Shown one piece after another: positions 13,226-23,380 of a stretch of 64,000 nt of DNA (positions are counted from its first letter, which is position 1; each line of letters begins with the position of its first letter). The stretch covers positions 310,001-374,000 of the forward strand of contig JAKZHN010000006.1 of assembly GCA_037179335.1 (NCBI GenBank), given 5' to 3'. The notes under the pieces were generated by a model that saw only the letters and a list, made by a program, of their open reading frames with translations, was not told where the DNA came from and searched no databases. The DNA is from Cyclaneusma minus (Eukaryota > Ascomycota > Leotiomycetes > Marthamycetales > Marthamycetaceae). The position numbers and the translations under genes were made by a program.

Positions 13226-15339
13226 TATAATATAATTAATTGATATAATTAAGGGGCAGTGTATTTAAATAATATAGCGGAAAATGCATTAGCTTTAAAT
13301 TTTAGTTATTAGTAACTTAATATCTTTTATTTAAACCGCTTTTTCCTATAATTTATTGGTTTTTGGTTTTTTTTGCGGAGTTTTAAAATTTAATATATTT
13401 TTAAATTTTGCTTTTAGCTTTTGGCTTTTTCTTTAAATTTGTTAAAAGCTTTTATTTATAATTTGATTTTTAAATGGTATATAATACCAGCCGTTTTTTT
13501 TTTTTTTTTCGAAATTTCAAAATCCAATATATTTTTAAGCTATGCTTTTAGTTTTAAATTCCATTTAAAGCTATTATTTTATTTATAAATTAATATTAAA
13601 TAGTATATAATACCGGTTATTTGTTTTTCCTTTTTTTTTCTTTTAAAGCTTTAGTATTTCGGCCGTTTATTGCTTGGGAAAGCTTTTATCCTTGCTTGCT
13701 AATATCCATTATAAATATAGGGGAGCCTTATTTATTCCTGCTAAATTATAAGGTATAATTTTGTTTTGCGCTAAAAGATATATCTATTAAAGCGCTTTAA
13801 TTTAATATAAAATCTATTGTTTATTATATTATAAAATGCGCTATTTATTATAATATTAAACATATATTATAGCGCGGTATTCCGTTTATTATTTAGGAAA
13901 GCTTATTTTATTTCCATTTATTTAGCTTAACAAAGCCTTGCTTATTTTCGCTAATTATAAGCCTAGGGAAGCTTTATTTTTTTTATCTTTTTTTATTTCC
14001 GCTTATTTAAGCCTAGGAAAGTTGTTTTTTAGACTTGGCCTATATTTAATGGCTTATTTGCTTAGGAGATATTATTTTATTAAGCATTATTATTTTATAA
14101 TTTAATGCTAAAGTTTATAAAGGAGAGTAGGGGAGTAAAAACGCGGGAGTGGTAGTGGGAGCGGGAGTGGGAGCGAAGGAGCTTTTGGTGGTGGTAAAGA
14201 CCATTTTTTTAATAGTTTTGGTAATAGCGGAGGTTGCGTCGGAGCTATTTTGGAAAAAGCAAAGGCTGGTTTGGAGCTATATTGTGGGGCAATGCCATAG
14301 GCTAAGCCATCATTAGTAAAAAGATTGCAATAGGCGGAGCTTTATTAGAGAAAAAAAGAAAAAGGGGGAAATTTTGGGGATTTCGATAAAGGAGAAAATA
14401 ATAAAAAATAATATAGAGAAAAGGATAATGTTTATCGATATATTTTTTTATTGCCTTTAATCTTTATATTTATTATTGCTTATTATTAGTATATAAGCAA
14501 CGCTAATTTAGTTCTGCTTTAAAGGTTTTTTTAAAAAGGGAAAAATTTGGATTTTAAATACAGTTAAATTAATTTCTTTTTTACGGATTAATTAATTATT
14601 ATATTAGCCATTATTTTGCAAGCTTGCTATTATTTTGTAAATTTATTAGCCTTCCTTATTAATTATTATAATTGTTAAAATTTGCTAAATTAGAGGCTAA
14701 AAATACTATAGGAAATGCGCTAATTTTTAAATAGCCAAATAGCATGGCTTTAGTATTATAGCTTACTATTATTTTGCAGGCCTGTATTTTATTATTGGAA
14801 AAGCTTATTGCTGGATTGCTGGAGAAGCTTGTGATTAATTTTGAAAATATATTTTATTATTTACTTATATAGCTAATTATTATTCAATTGCTTTGCAAGT
14901 TTATTATTGCTTTGCAAGCTTATTATTATTTAATGCTTTATAAGCTTATTATTTTTTATAAATACTATTATGCAATTGTTAGGAAAAACTGGTTTAGGGT
15001 AATTAATATTGCAATTTATTTTAAAAAAAAATTATAGCCAATCACAATGCCTTGCAATTTTTTTTTCCTAATAATATTTGCCTATTATTAAATTTATTTA
15101 AAGCTTGGCTGATTTATAGCTATTTTGCAAGCCTATATTTTACTATTAAAAAGATTGCTATTAAATACTTGGGGAAGCTTATTATTGGAGCGTTAAAGTC
15201 TTTATTATATAAGGGAGCTTATTATTAAAAGAGCTTATTATTGGATTATTAAAAGAGCTTGCAAATAGCTTTAAAGATATGCCTTGCTATTTACCGAGCT
15301 TATTAGCCGCTATTAGCCGCCGCTAGGCAATTAAAGGAA

Positions 15340-15513
15340 TATTAAGGAAATGGTGATTTCTGGGCTTTTTGCCTAAAGCTGCTGGAGTAATTAATTATAT
15401 AAGCTGGCTGCAAGCCTTTAAAGCCACGCATTTAAAGCTATTTGTAGAAATCAAACTTTATTATTCACACTTTCCGCATGCCTATTTTCCACCCGGTTAT
15501 ACCAGGTTTAATA
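15340..15513. repeat. LTR-like direct repeat, copy B
   Basis: Second copy of the repeat at 11530-11699, and slightly less decayed: it keeps CCACCCGGTTATACCAGG where copy A has more T/A. It is preceded by a purine-rich stretch (AATTAAAGGAA), compatible with a decayed polypurine tract. No convincing short target duplication was seen outside the pair, which decay could explain. Confidence 0.5.
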
Positions 15514-16157
15514 ATTAGCAAATAAAATAATAGGATTTTAAAAGATTGCTAAAAAAACGCAAAGCATTTTATTTTAATTTATTTAAAAGCATTCGAATAT
15601 ATTTAATTCTTTATTTTAGCAAATTATAATTAATTGGATTAAACCCGCTTTTTGGGCAAATTACAAAGCCCAAATCACTAGCAAAAATTAACGGCTGTAA
15701 AAAAAAAAGATTCGCAGCTATTAAAATAAACGCTTTATTATTAAATAAATTAGGGATTATAATGTAATTCCAATATTAAATAATATTGGTATAAAAATTT
15801 TAAATCTATATTTATAAAGCTTAGGTAATTTTATAATGCTAATTCTTTAAAGCCAGGGCTTTTGAAAAAATTGAATAAATAGAAAATATATAATAAAATA
15901 TTAAAAATAAAAAGTAAAGCAATAAATTTATTAAAAGCGGACGTTATTTAAATAGTTTTAATATAAATAAATTAAAAAAAGGCCTACAAATAAGCCCTTT
16001 AATTAAAGGGAATATTATAATGGCTTTGGGCCGCTATTATTTACACTGCGAATATTTGCAGCTATATAATTGGGCCGTAACTAGCTTTAATCTATCCCTA
16101 TTTATATATAAAGCTTTTTAGAGCTTTTTAAATTTCCTTTTTTTATAGCAATAAATA

Positions 16158-16212
16158 ACCATTAACAGCGTTTTCCACTCGGCCCAGCCTGACGAGGAGG
16201 TCCAGGTCGTGA
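16158..16212. other. Second short GC-balanced island in AT-rich block
   Basis: About 55 bp around 16160-16210 (CCACTCGGCCCAGCCTGACG ... GTCCAGGTCGTGAT) with balanced composition, surrounded by AT-rich sequence. One plus-strand frame stays open across it, but it is too short to assign. It may be an unmutated scrap of a former gene or element. Confidence 0.5.
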
Positions 16213-17965
16213 TATTTGAATTAGCTTTATAAAAAGGCTGGTTTAAATTTTAATTTTTTATTAACCAATATTGGTATTTAATGGAATATATAATTTAATT
16301 TTGCAATTGGCGCTTTTTAAACTAAAAAATAAATTGCTTTTTTTTATTTTTTTTTATTAAAAGAAATTGGTAGTATTTAAAAATAATTTATTTAATTTTT
16401 TGATTTTTAAGCAATTTTTTTAATTAAATTTAAGCTTAGTAATTTATTATAAGCTGGATAATATTTTAAAGGAAATTAATAATAAAAAAGGCAAATATTA
16501 AGGGCTTAATAATAATATTTAAAAGGCTATTAATAATGCTTAAATTAAATATTGAAAATATTGTAATTTGGCGAATAATATTAATATTTGGTATATTGCT
16601 ATAATATTGAATTTATATTTAAAATTTGATTTATTTTTTAAAAATTTTAATTAAGAAAATGCTAAATATATTATAGCTAATACTAAAAGCATGCTTATTG
16701 CTAAATATAATTTTAATAGACTGCTTTTTATTCTTTTTTAAATACAGCTATTTTAATTTTAGGCTAATGCTAGCTAAAATTAATTGTGTTTTGTTAATTT
16801 TTTTTTAAATTAAAGGGCTTTTTTAATTAATTTTAAAGTGTTAAAAATTAATTGCTATTTTAATATTTTTATTTTTTATATTATTATTGCTATAAAAATA
16901 AATGCGAATTAATTGTATATTTGGTGAAAATATTATAAAAAAGAGTTTTGTATTTTAATAAAGGCTATTTGTAATGATTTTGTAATTTTTATTTTTAAAA
17001 ATAGGATACAAGCTATTTTTTAATATTTGCTGGAATATATTGGATTTTTAAAAATACTTTTTATAAGCGAAGAATATAAACAAACTAACTTTTTTAAGAA
17101 ATAAATATTTAACGAATTGTAAATTTGGAAAGGAATTTAAATATTAATTTATTTTTTATTTATTCTTTTTTGTTTTAAAAATGATTTATTTGGAATTTGT
17201 TAATTTATTAGATTTTTATAATTTAGGGTTTTATATATATAAAAGTTTAAAAAATCAATTTATTGTTTTATTTTTAAAATTTATACGGTTATAATGTTAT
17301 TTTAATGGAGAAAATATATATAGTATTAAGTTTTTTATTAATTTATTATAATATATAATATATAAATAGGTAAAATTAGATTAAAAATTATTAGTTAAAA
17401 TTGGTTATAAAGGGATTTAAAGCTTAGTTTAATAGATTTTTTTAATTCAAAGTAATATTTGGGTTTTTTAAATTTTAAATTTTTTAAAAATATTATTTTT
17501 TTAATAAATTATTTATAATATGCGTATTTTTAGCTAATAATATAATTTTCACCAATAATTTTTTGGTAAAATTAGATTGCTGGTAATATTAAATTTGGTA
17601 AATTTAGTGTAATGGCGGAAAATTTGATTGCAAAGCTTTATTTAATTAGGTAAAAGCTAAATTTATTTGAATTGCATTTAAAGTATAAATTATGCAGTAA
17701 TAATTAGTGCTTTAAAAAATTTATTTTTTTAATTAATGCATTAAATTTTTTTCAAAATAATAAAAATTTGAATATAAAAATTACGGCGCTAGCTTTATTA
17801 TATCATTTTTAAATAATCTATTTATAAATACAAATAAACGATTATTTGTAGCCGAGAATTTAGCCAATTGTAATTGTACAATTGCGATTACGATTGCGAT
17901 TTTTGGTACGATTTTAAAACGAATAGCTATTTGTGCGGAGCTTTAAATCAAAATTAATATTATTA

Positions 17966-19035
17966 TTTTAGCCTTGCGTGAAAGCGGAACGCATATTAGT
18001 ATAGGAATATACGATGATAGTTGGAGGCATTTTCTTGGCGACATTGACGACAAGGGCCTGCCATTGGTAGGGCGAAAGCTATTCCCTTTTAACAGTAGAA
18101 AGCAAAGCTAACCTCTGATATAGGACGAAGTTCTCGCAGGTGCGAAAAAAGGGGGACAAAACCTGGAATGGTCGCTGGTAAAAGGCCAAGATATCGGTAT
18201 TGCCCAGAGGGACCAAGCCGACGCATCGAAGTTTACTTTTCTTTGTGTGAACAAGTTTGGAGACATCCAGATCTTAGCCTACTTTGGTACGAAAGGCTTT
18301 GATTGGTCCAAGAAACCAGACATTGATCGGCTCAATAAGTGGAGATGGCAAATTGTCTTACGCTCAAGGATTAAAAAGGACATTCGCCGTCTTGGATGGA
18401 GTGCTCTGGAGCAGCAAAAGCTGCTCGGAATCCTTCGAAAACGTTTGCTCGACCTGCAGACAGGCCAGGGCCTGGATTGGAATGGCATTACCGCAGAAAT
18501 GACGAGAGAGCTTCAGGGAGTGAAGCAAAGCAAGGGAAGCCCCGGCGCCATTTTCCCTACTCGCGACGGGGACCAGGATGCCACTCGTTCGAATCCCATC
18601 TCCGACGATCGCGAAGGTTTTGATCGCTCAGCATCGGCTTGCTACAACCAATGTCTCAGATGGGAGGAATCCAAGATTCTTCTTGACGCTTTCAAAGTGG
18701 ATCTGAAGCATGCTCAGTTTTTTGCGAAATCTCAAATTGCACAAGAGCAAGAAGGACCAGCTCCCTCTGAAAACCCCGCCCCCGGTTCCAAGATTTCCTC
18801 TGACGTTACTTCATCAAGCCCGCCAATTGCTCCCAGAGCTCTTGGCCCGATCGCTCCAACTCCTCCTCCCCAGGCTCGTACTGCAGTATCTGATCCCGCC
18901 ACTACCTCGGCCATGAACAACAGTGCGCCAGCTGCCCAAGTTGTCGACCTAGTTGACGACGATAATGAAGAGAAACAAAATTCACCCGATCGTCCCATTC
19001 TGGGTCGTAAGGATATTGGCAAAAAGAAGAACTAA
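17966..19035 (+). pseudogene. 5'-truncated copy 1 of a duplicated Myb/SANT-like gene
   Basis: Homologous to the gene at 20200-23307. A short exon remnant (to 18066, reading GIYDDSW...), a GT-AG intron at 18067-18122 and a long open exon from 18124 to the TAA at 19033-19035 align with the last two exons of the other copy, with the same intron position and phase. The N-terminal part is missing because the AT-rich block begins at its left edge, so no start codon is available. Recognisable parts are a 'FDWS' tract, then 'LGWSALEQQKLL...LDWNGITAEMTRE', a Trp-spaced helical segment like a Myb/SANT unit, then a low-complexity Ser/Pro/Ala tail ending in a basic stretch (GRKDIGKKKN). The family was not recognised beyond the Myb-like look. 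It is probably a gene relic, although the long exon has stayed open. Confidence 0.6.
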
Positions 19036-19051
19036 GTGGATGACCGTATCA

Positions 19052-19162
19052 GCCACCAAGCATAGCGACGCGACAAGAACTAGCTACTACGGGGGCAGCG
19101 AACCGAAGCTTGGTGCTGTCCCCCGGGATGTAGTAGTTGCTTGTCGGTTCTTCCTTGGTGGC
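19052..19162. repeat. Long imperfect palindrome after copy 1
   Basis: About 111 bp able to fold on itself. The outer arms GCCACCAAG and CTTGGTGGC pair perfectly, then CGACAAG with CTTGTCG, CTACTAC with GTAGTAG, and GGGGGCAGC with GCTGTCCCCC around a loop near GAAGC. It begins 17 bp after the stop codon of copy 1. A homologous palindrome follows copy 2 at 23273-23380. Function unknown; it could act in the 3' UTR or be a tiny inverted-repeat element. Confidence 0.65.
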
Positions 19163-19440
19163 TGTATCATCTACCTTTTTCGAATAGCTTGCTCATGATA
19201 TCTCCTCTCTCGCACGAGTATCTGGCTGCTTCTATTCTGGTCTCATCATTCCGGTTCCTCCTGGACTTCTGCTCCTCCTGGGCTCCTATTTCTCCTAGAC
19301 TTCAGTCATCTGGAATTAGTCATTGTTTCTCAACTTGCGGGCCCCCTAGTTAATTAGTTTCTACAATAATTCCACGAGTACTTACGAGTGCTCTTTCCCC
19401 CCAATATTCTCCGCTGCCTATACTTTTTGTAACATTCAAC

Positions 19441-19480
19441 GATGATGGAATTAGCCACTAAACATCGCGACGCGGTGTTG
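19441..19480 (+). other. Orphan fragment of the duplicated gene's 3' end
   Basis: GATGATGGAATTAGCCACTA followed by AACATCGCGACGCGG closely matches the 3' coding end and left palindrome arm of copy 2 (around 23260-23295) and, less well, copy 1 (19039 on). The match stops about 40 bp in, before the palindrome centre. It suggests a third, truncated copy or a rearrangement scar between the two main copies. Confidence 0.5.
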
Positions 19481-20686
19481 CACGTGGGCTAGCATCTAGC
19501 GCCTTTCTAAACTATTAGTATGCTGGAAGATTTATAAATATAGCGAGAGAGACCTTCTATAACTCTTATCTCTTCAGTCCTCGGATTCTCTTTTTTCCTG
19601 GTACTTCGTATGCATGCGAGACGCGGCACGTCGTCTCTCCAGCATCGCAGGCACGCAGTTCTCACAACCATAGCCAGCTCCGCTTCCCTCCTCCGCTTCC
19701 CTCCTCCGTTTGTGCGCTCAACTTCTCGACTCGACTTGACTCGACCATTCTGCGCCTTCCAGGCTCTGAAACAATCTGCGTCTCTGTAAGTTTACTTCAT
19801 CCCCCTTGCGCCTCCTCCAGCATTATCAAGGTGAGTGCGACCATATGCGCACCTCGTCCTTCGCTGTCTTCGCCAACTTGGATAGCTTCAGTCCTACTAC
19901 GCCAAGGCTTCCAGGTAATTTGCCTGGGTTGTCAGTTGATAGTCAGTCGAAAACAGCACGGTCGCTCTTCGAAGACCAGGGCCTCCGAAGAGGTCGAGTG
20001 TTTGGCATGTGTTCATGTGGACTCTGCTCACGAGCACCACTCATCTCCTCACTCACCTGCCTTCCAAAATATGTGCACATTATAGAAGATATACGCTGAG
20101 CATATGCTAATATTTGAGTCATTTTAGAGCTCAAATTCAAGAATTATCGAGGTCACGCGTACAACAGAAACAACTTGCCCATCAAGACATACACACAGTA
20201 TGGCCCGTCTAATCGACTACACGGACTCCGAGGCGTCCGACAATGAAGTGGTATGTTCCATCCGGTGCTTAACTCTCATATCCTTCTCACAACTCTTACC
20301 CGGTCTTTTCTACCTCGTTAATTCCCCGGCGCAGTTGAAACACTCCACCCCTATACACTTTGTACCAAACTAACACCAAAATCTGCAGGACGCTTCCACT
20401 CAAGTAGTCGCCGAGTCTGACCGTAGCCGAACCGAAATGCGCTCCATCAATATGTCCTCCTGGTTGGATGAGGCTTTGGAAGAAGCAGAGCAAGCTGAAG
20501 CAGTACAAGTAGCCAGGGACATTGACGAGCAAGGAGCCGCGGAGCAAGCATATGCAGGTCAATCGGCATTACACCTCGAGGAAGAACATGGACAGCAGCG
20601 TGTTGTCACGGAGGCTGCTCTGCCCTCGTCACTTCCCGAACCTTTTGCGTGAAATCGAGGAAGTAGAAAAGAGGCCGAACCACAAG

Positions 20687-21579
20687 CAGTGTTTCCGATA
20701 GTCTGAGACCGCAGTTTGGGCCCTAAACCGTATCGGTACGGTGTGAAATTATTTATAAAAGCTATAAACCAAATTTATTTGGTCCAGACCACGGTCTTAA
20801 AGGCTTTACCATAATTTCTATAATTTACTATGATAAAAATAGCAAAAATAATATTTGCTTTATTTATTATTTAATAATAATTTTTAAAATACTATTTAAT
20901 TTTTATTAAATTATAAAATATTATTTTTAATTGTAAATTTTAGAAAAAATTATAATATAAATTATTAAAATTTATATAAATTATTAAAATTTATATATAA
21001 AATTTTTAAAATTTTTAAAATTTTTAAAATTTTTAAATCTTTTAAATCTTTTAAATGTTTTAAATCTTTTAAATGTTTTAAATGTTTTAAATCTTTTAAA
21101 TTTTTTAAATCTTTTAAATCTTTTAAATCTTTTAAATGTTTTAAATCTTTTAAATCTTTTAAATCTTTTAAATCTTTTAAATCTTTTAAATCTTTTAAAT
21201 CTTTTAAATCTTTTAAATTTGATAAATTTGAAATTTAAAATGCTTATAATTTAAAAACTAATTTAAAAAAAATATTTATTTATAGCTAAAAAAATTCCTA
21301 ATAATATTTTTATTTTATTTTAAAATAAAATAAATTAGAATTATTATTAATTAAATAGCTTTATATAATAATTTATATTTGTTAAGCCTTGGTAAATAAT
21401 AGCTAAATAATTTAAAATAGTTTAAAATAGTATAAATTATAATTTCGTTATTTTACCATGGTTTAAAAAAAATAAAAAGCTTAAATTAATTTTTTTTGGT
21501 CCGGACTATTTTTTAAAAGGGCAAACCGTATCAATACGGTCCAAAAAAAATCGGTCCGGCCGGACTATCGGAGACACTG
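20687..21579. mobile_element. hAT-like nonautonomous element with 8-bp target duplication
   Basis: Left end CAGTGTTTCCGATAGTC and right end, read on the opposite strand, CAGTGTCTCCGATAGTC form terminal inverted repeats; similarity continues further in (ACCGTATYGRTACGGT on both sides). ACCACAAG is duplicated immediately outside (20679-20686 and 21580-21587). CAGTG ends plus an 8-bp duplication are classic for hAT transposons. The 893-bp interior is AT-rich, has no transposase frame and carries a 9-bp minisatellite. The element sits inside an exon of the Myb/SANT-like gene, and the host reading frame is in register if the element and one target copy are skipped. Confidence 0.88.
21001..21216. 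repeat. 9-bp minisatellite (ATCTTTTAA)n inside the hAT-like element
   Basis: About 24 head-to-tail 9-bp units, starting as AATTTTTAA and grading into ATCTTTTAA/ATGTTTTAA. Register is kept exactly over 216 bp. It lies in the interior of the hAT-like element. Confidence 0.9.
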
Positions 21580-23272
21580 ACCACAAGCGGAGAACACTGT
21601 GACGTCTGTCAGCAATATCGAGATGGGACGTACTGCCGAGGGAAATTCAATCTTGCCAGAGGTATTCCCCTGGGCCAGAGAACTCGGAAAGAACGCCAAC
21701 TCAACCGAAGAGGCCGGTGGATTGTCTAAAAAGAAGCGCACAGTTCCAGAGGACTCCGATACGGTATATTCAATTGCTCTATCCTTTCTTTGCAGTATTA
21801 TTTCTAACATGTTTGCTAGGATGCTGCGCCGTCTGCAGCCAAGCGTCCAAAGGCCGCTGATGGTAATAAGAAAACCCCGGCGAAGAAGGTACGTCATCAA
21901 TTGTAAAGTCTATGAGTAAATGATGCTGACTTGAAATTTCAATTAGGTTGTCCAACAGAAAGTTGCTATTCAGAAGAAGAGGAACAATGCTATCCCCAGC
22001 GAGGGTAGGAAATTCCCTCATTCCGGAAACGAACCTGCCGACGCGTGGGCTCAAATGGGTTACAAAAGCACAGCCAACAACGGTTTCGAGACAAGTGTTG
22101 AAATAAATACAAACACTCTGGAGTTACGGGAAGGGGCCACCCACCGCGAACTTGGCTTCTATGATGACAGTTGGCGTGATCTCGTCGGCGAGGTGAACGA
22201 TGATGCTATGTCCTTGGTAGGTCGAAAGTCAATCCATACAGGTATTAACGATGCAATAAAGCTGACCTTCCAATCTAGGACGATACCCTTCGCGATGCCA
22301 AGAAAGGCGGACAGAGTATGGATTGGTCCTTACTCGAGGGCCAGGACATCACTCCTGCCCGCGCCGGTAATCCAGATGCATCCAAATTCACAATACTCCG
22401 GATCGGCAAGACAGGGCGTATTCAAATCCTGGCGTTCCCAGGTACTAGCGGATTCGATTGGTCGCAGCAAGTCGCCATTAATGCTTTGAATAAGTGGAGA
22501 GGTCAGGTGATGATCAGAGCAGGAGTTAAGCGACAGGAACGGTATTTTGCCTGGAGTGCCTTGGAGCAAGAGAAATTGCTTAGGATTCTCAGAAACCACA
22601 TTGTCATTCTGGGAAATGGAGGACACCTGGACTGGAAAGGAATCGCAGAAGAGATGGCTGGGGAGATGAAAGGTGTGAAGCAGCACATGGGCAGTCCCTG
22701 CGCCATCCTTCGCACCGTGGAGGGCAAAACTCGGATCAACCAACCGATTCCAGATGACTGAGTGGGATTTTCTCGGTCTGCTACGGCATGCATGAAGCAA
22801 ACTCTGCAATGGGAGCAGGGCAAGACTCTGCTTGACGCCATGAAAGGTGGCAACAATAGTCGTGCCCGGAAGATCGCGAGAGAGCAGATGGCACAGGGTA
22901 AGACGGCAGCAGCTTCGGCTGCAAAGCCCTCACCTGCCGTCGATACTGAGAATACCAATGCTGCCGGAGCCTCTCGCCCCGTCATCCCTTCGTTCACTAT
23001 CAGCACCCGCACCGCTCCGGCCCCCACCTCCTCGGACACGACCACCCCTTCCACTCCCAACAAAGCCGGTGGCTTCACGAAACTGATACTGAAGTTTACC
23101 CCGAAGAAATCCGCCGATGGAACCAGTGCTGCTGGTAATAGTAGCACCAGGCCGGTGGCCGAAGTCGAGCACTCAGTGGAACAGGACGACAGCGAAAAGG
23201 AAGACAGCATTCGCGATCGTGCCGTCCCGGGTCGCGAGGACAAGAGCAAAGAGAAGAAGGATGACGGAGCCG

Positions 23273-23380
23273 GTCACCAAACATCGCGACGCGGCAAGAG
23301 CTTGTGACTACGGGGGCAACACCCCATGTTTGGTGTTGTCCCCGGGATGTCAGAGTTGCTTGTCGGTTCCTCTTGGTGGC
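23273..23380. repeat. Long imperfect palindrome at the end of copy 2
   Basis: About 108 bp homologous to the palindrome at 19052-19162. Outer arms GTCACCAA and TTGGTGGC, then TGAC with GTCA, and GGGGGCAACACC with GGTGTTGTCCCC around a CCATGTTT loop. Here the left arm overlaps the last codons of the gene. Several stem positions that differ from copy 1 are changed on both arms, so pairing is kept. Confidence 0.65.

Larger units (their letters stand above)
1..17965. repeat. AT-rich, RIP-degraded repeat block (left)
   Basis: About 18 kb of extremely AT-rich DNA with stop codons in every frame, no plausible intact gene, and a sharp transition to balanced-GC sequence near 17965. Remnants of Ty3/gypsy polyprotein are still readable inside it and are listed separately. 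This fits old retrotransposons saturated by C-to-T mutation (RIP), as is typical of AT-rich isochores in filamentous ascomycetes. RIP is inferred from composition and from the state of the remnants; dinucleotide indices were not computed. The short open frames here (for example near 3751, 6858, 6913 and 12129) have AT-driven composition rich in I, K, N, F, L and Y, and I do not regard them as genes. Confidence 0.88.
20200..23307 (+). pseudogene. Copy 2 of the Myb/SANT-like gene, split by a hAT-like element
   Basis: Starts ATG at 20200 (MARLIDYTDSEASDNEV). Exons: 20200-20250, 20389-20686 continued at 21588-21763, 21820-21888, 21947-22216 and 22279-23307. All introns are GT-AG and phase 0. The exon is broken by the element at 20687-21579, and skipping the element plus one 8-bp target copy keeps the reading frame. 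Two in-frame TGA codons also interrupt it: 20650-20652 and 22759-22761, the latter where copy 1 has an Arg codon. The N-terminus is acidic with 'SSWLDEALEEAEQAE'. A Lys-rich stretch follows (SKKKR, AAKRPK). The core has 'FDWS', 'NKWRGQ' and 'FAWSALEQEKLLRIL...LDWKGIAEEM', resembling a Myb/SANT helix set, and the tail is Thr/Pro/Ser-rich. Family otherwise unrecognised. Probably a recently disabled gene; a truncated product ending at 22761 is possible only if the first TGA and the insertion are bypassed. Confidence 0.68.

Noticed and set aside
14120..14350. G-rich GGGAGTGGGAGCGGGAG stretch in the AT-rich block
   Set aside because: Noted as a less decayed segment, but it is too short and repetitive to assign as a gene or element end.
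21001..21216. Regularly spaced repeat considered as a CRISPR-like array
   Set aside because: Units are contiguous 9-mers with no spacers, and the genome is eukaryotic.
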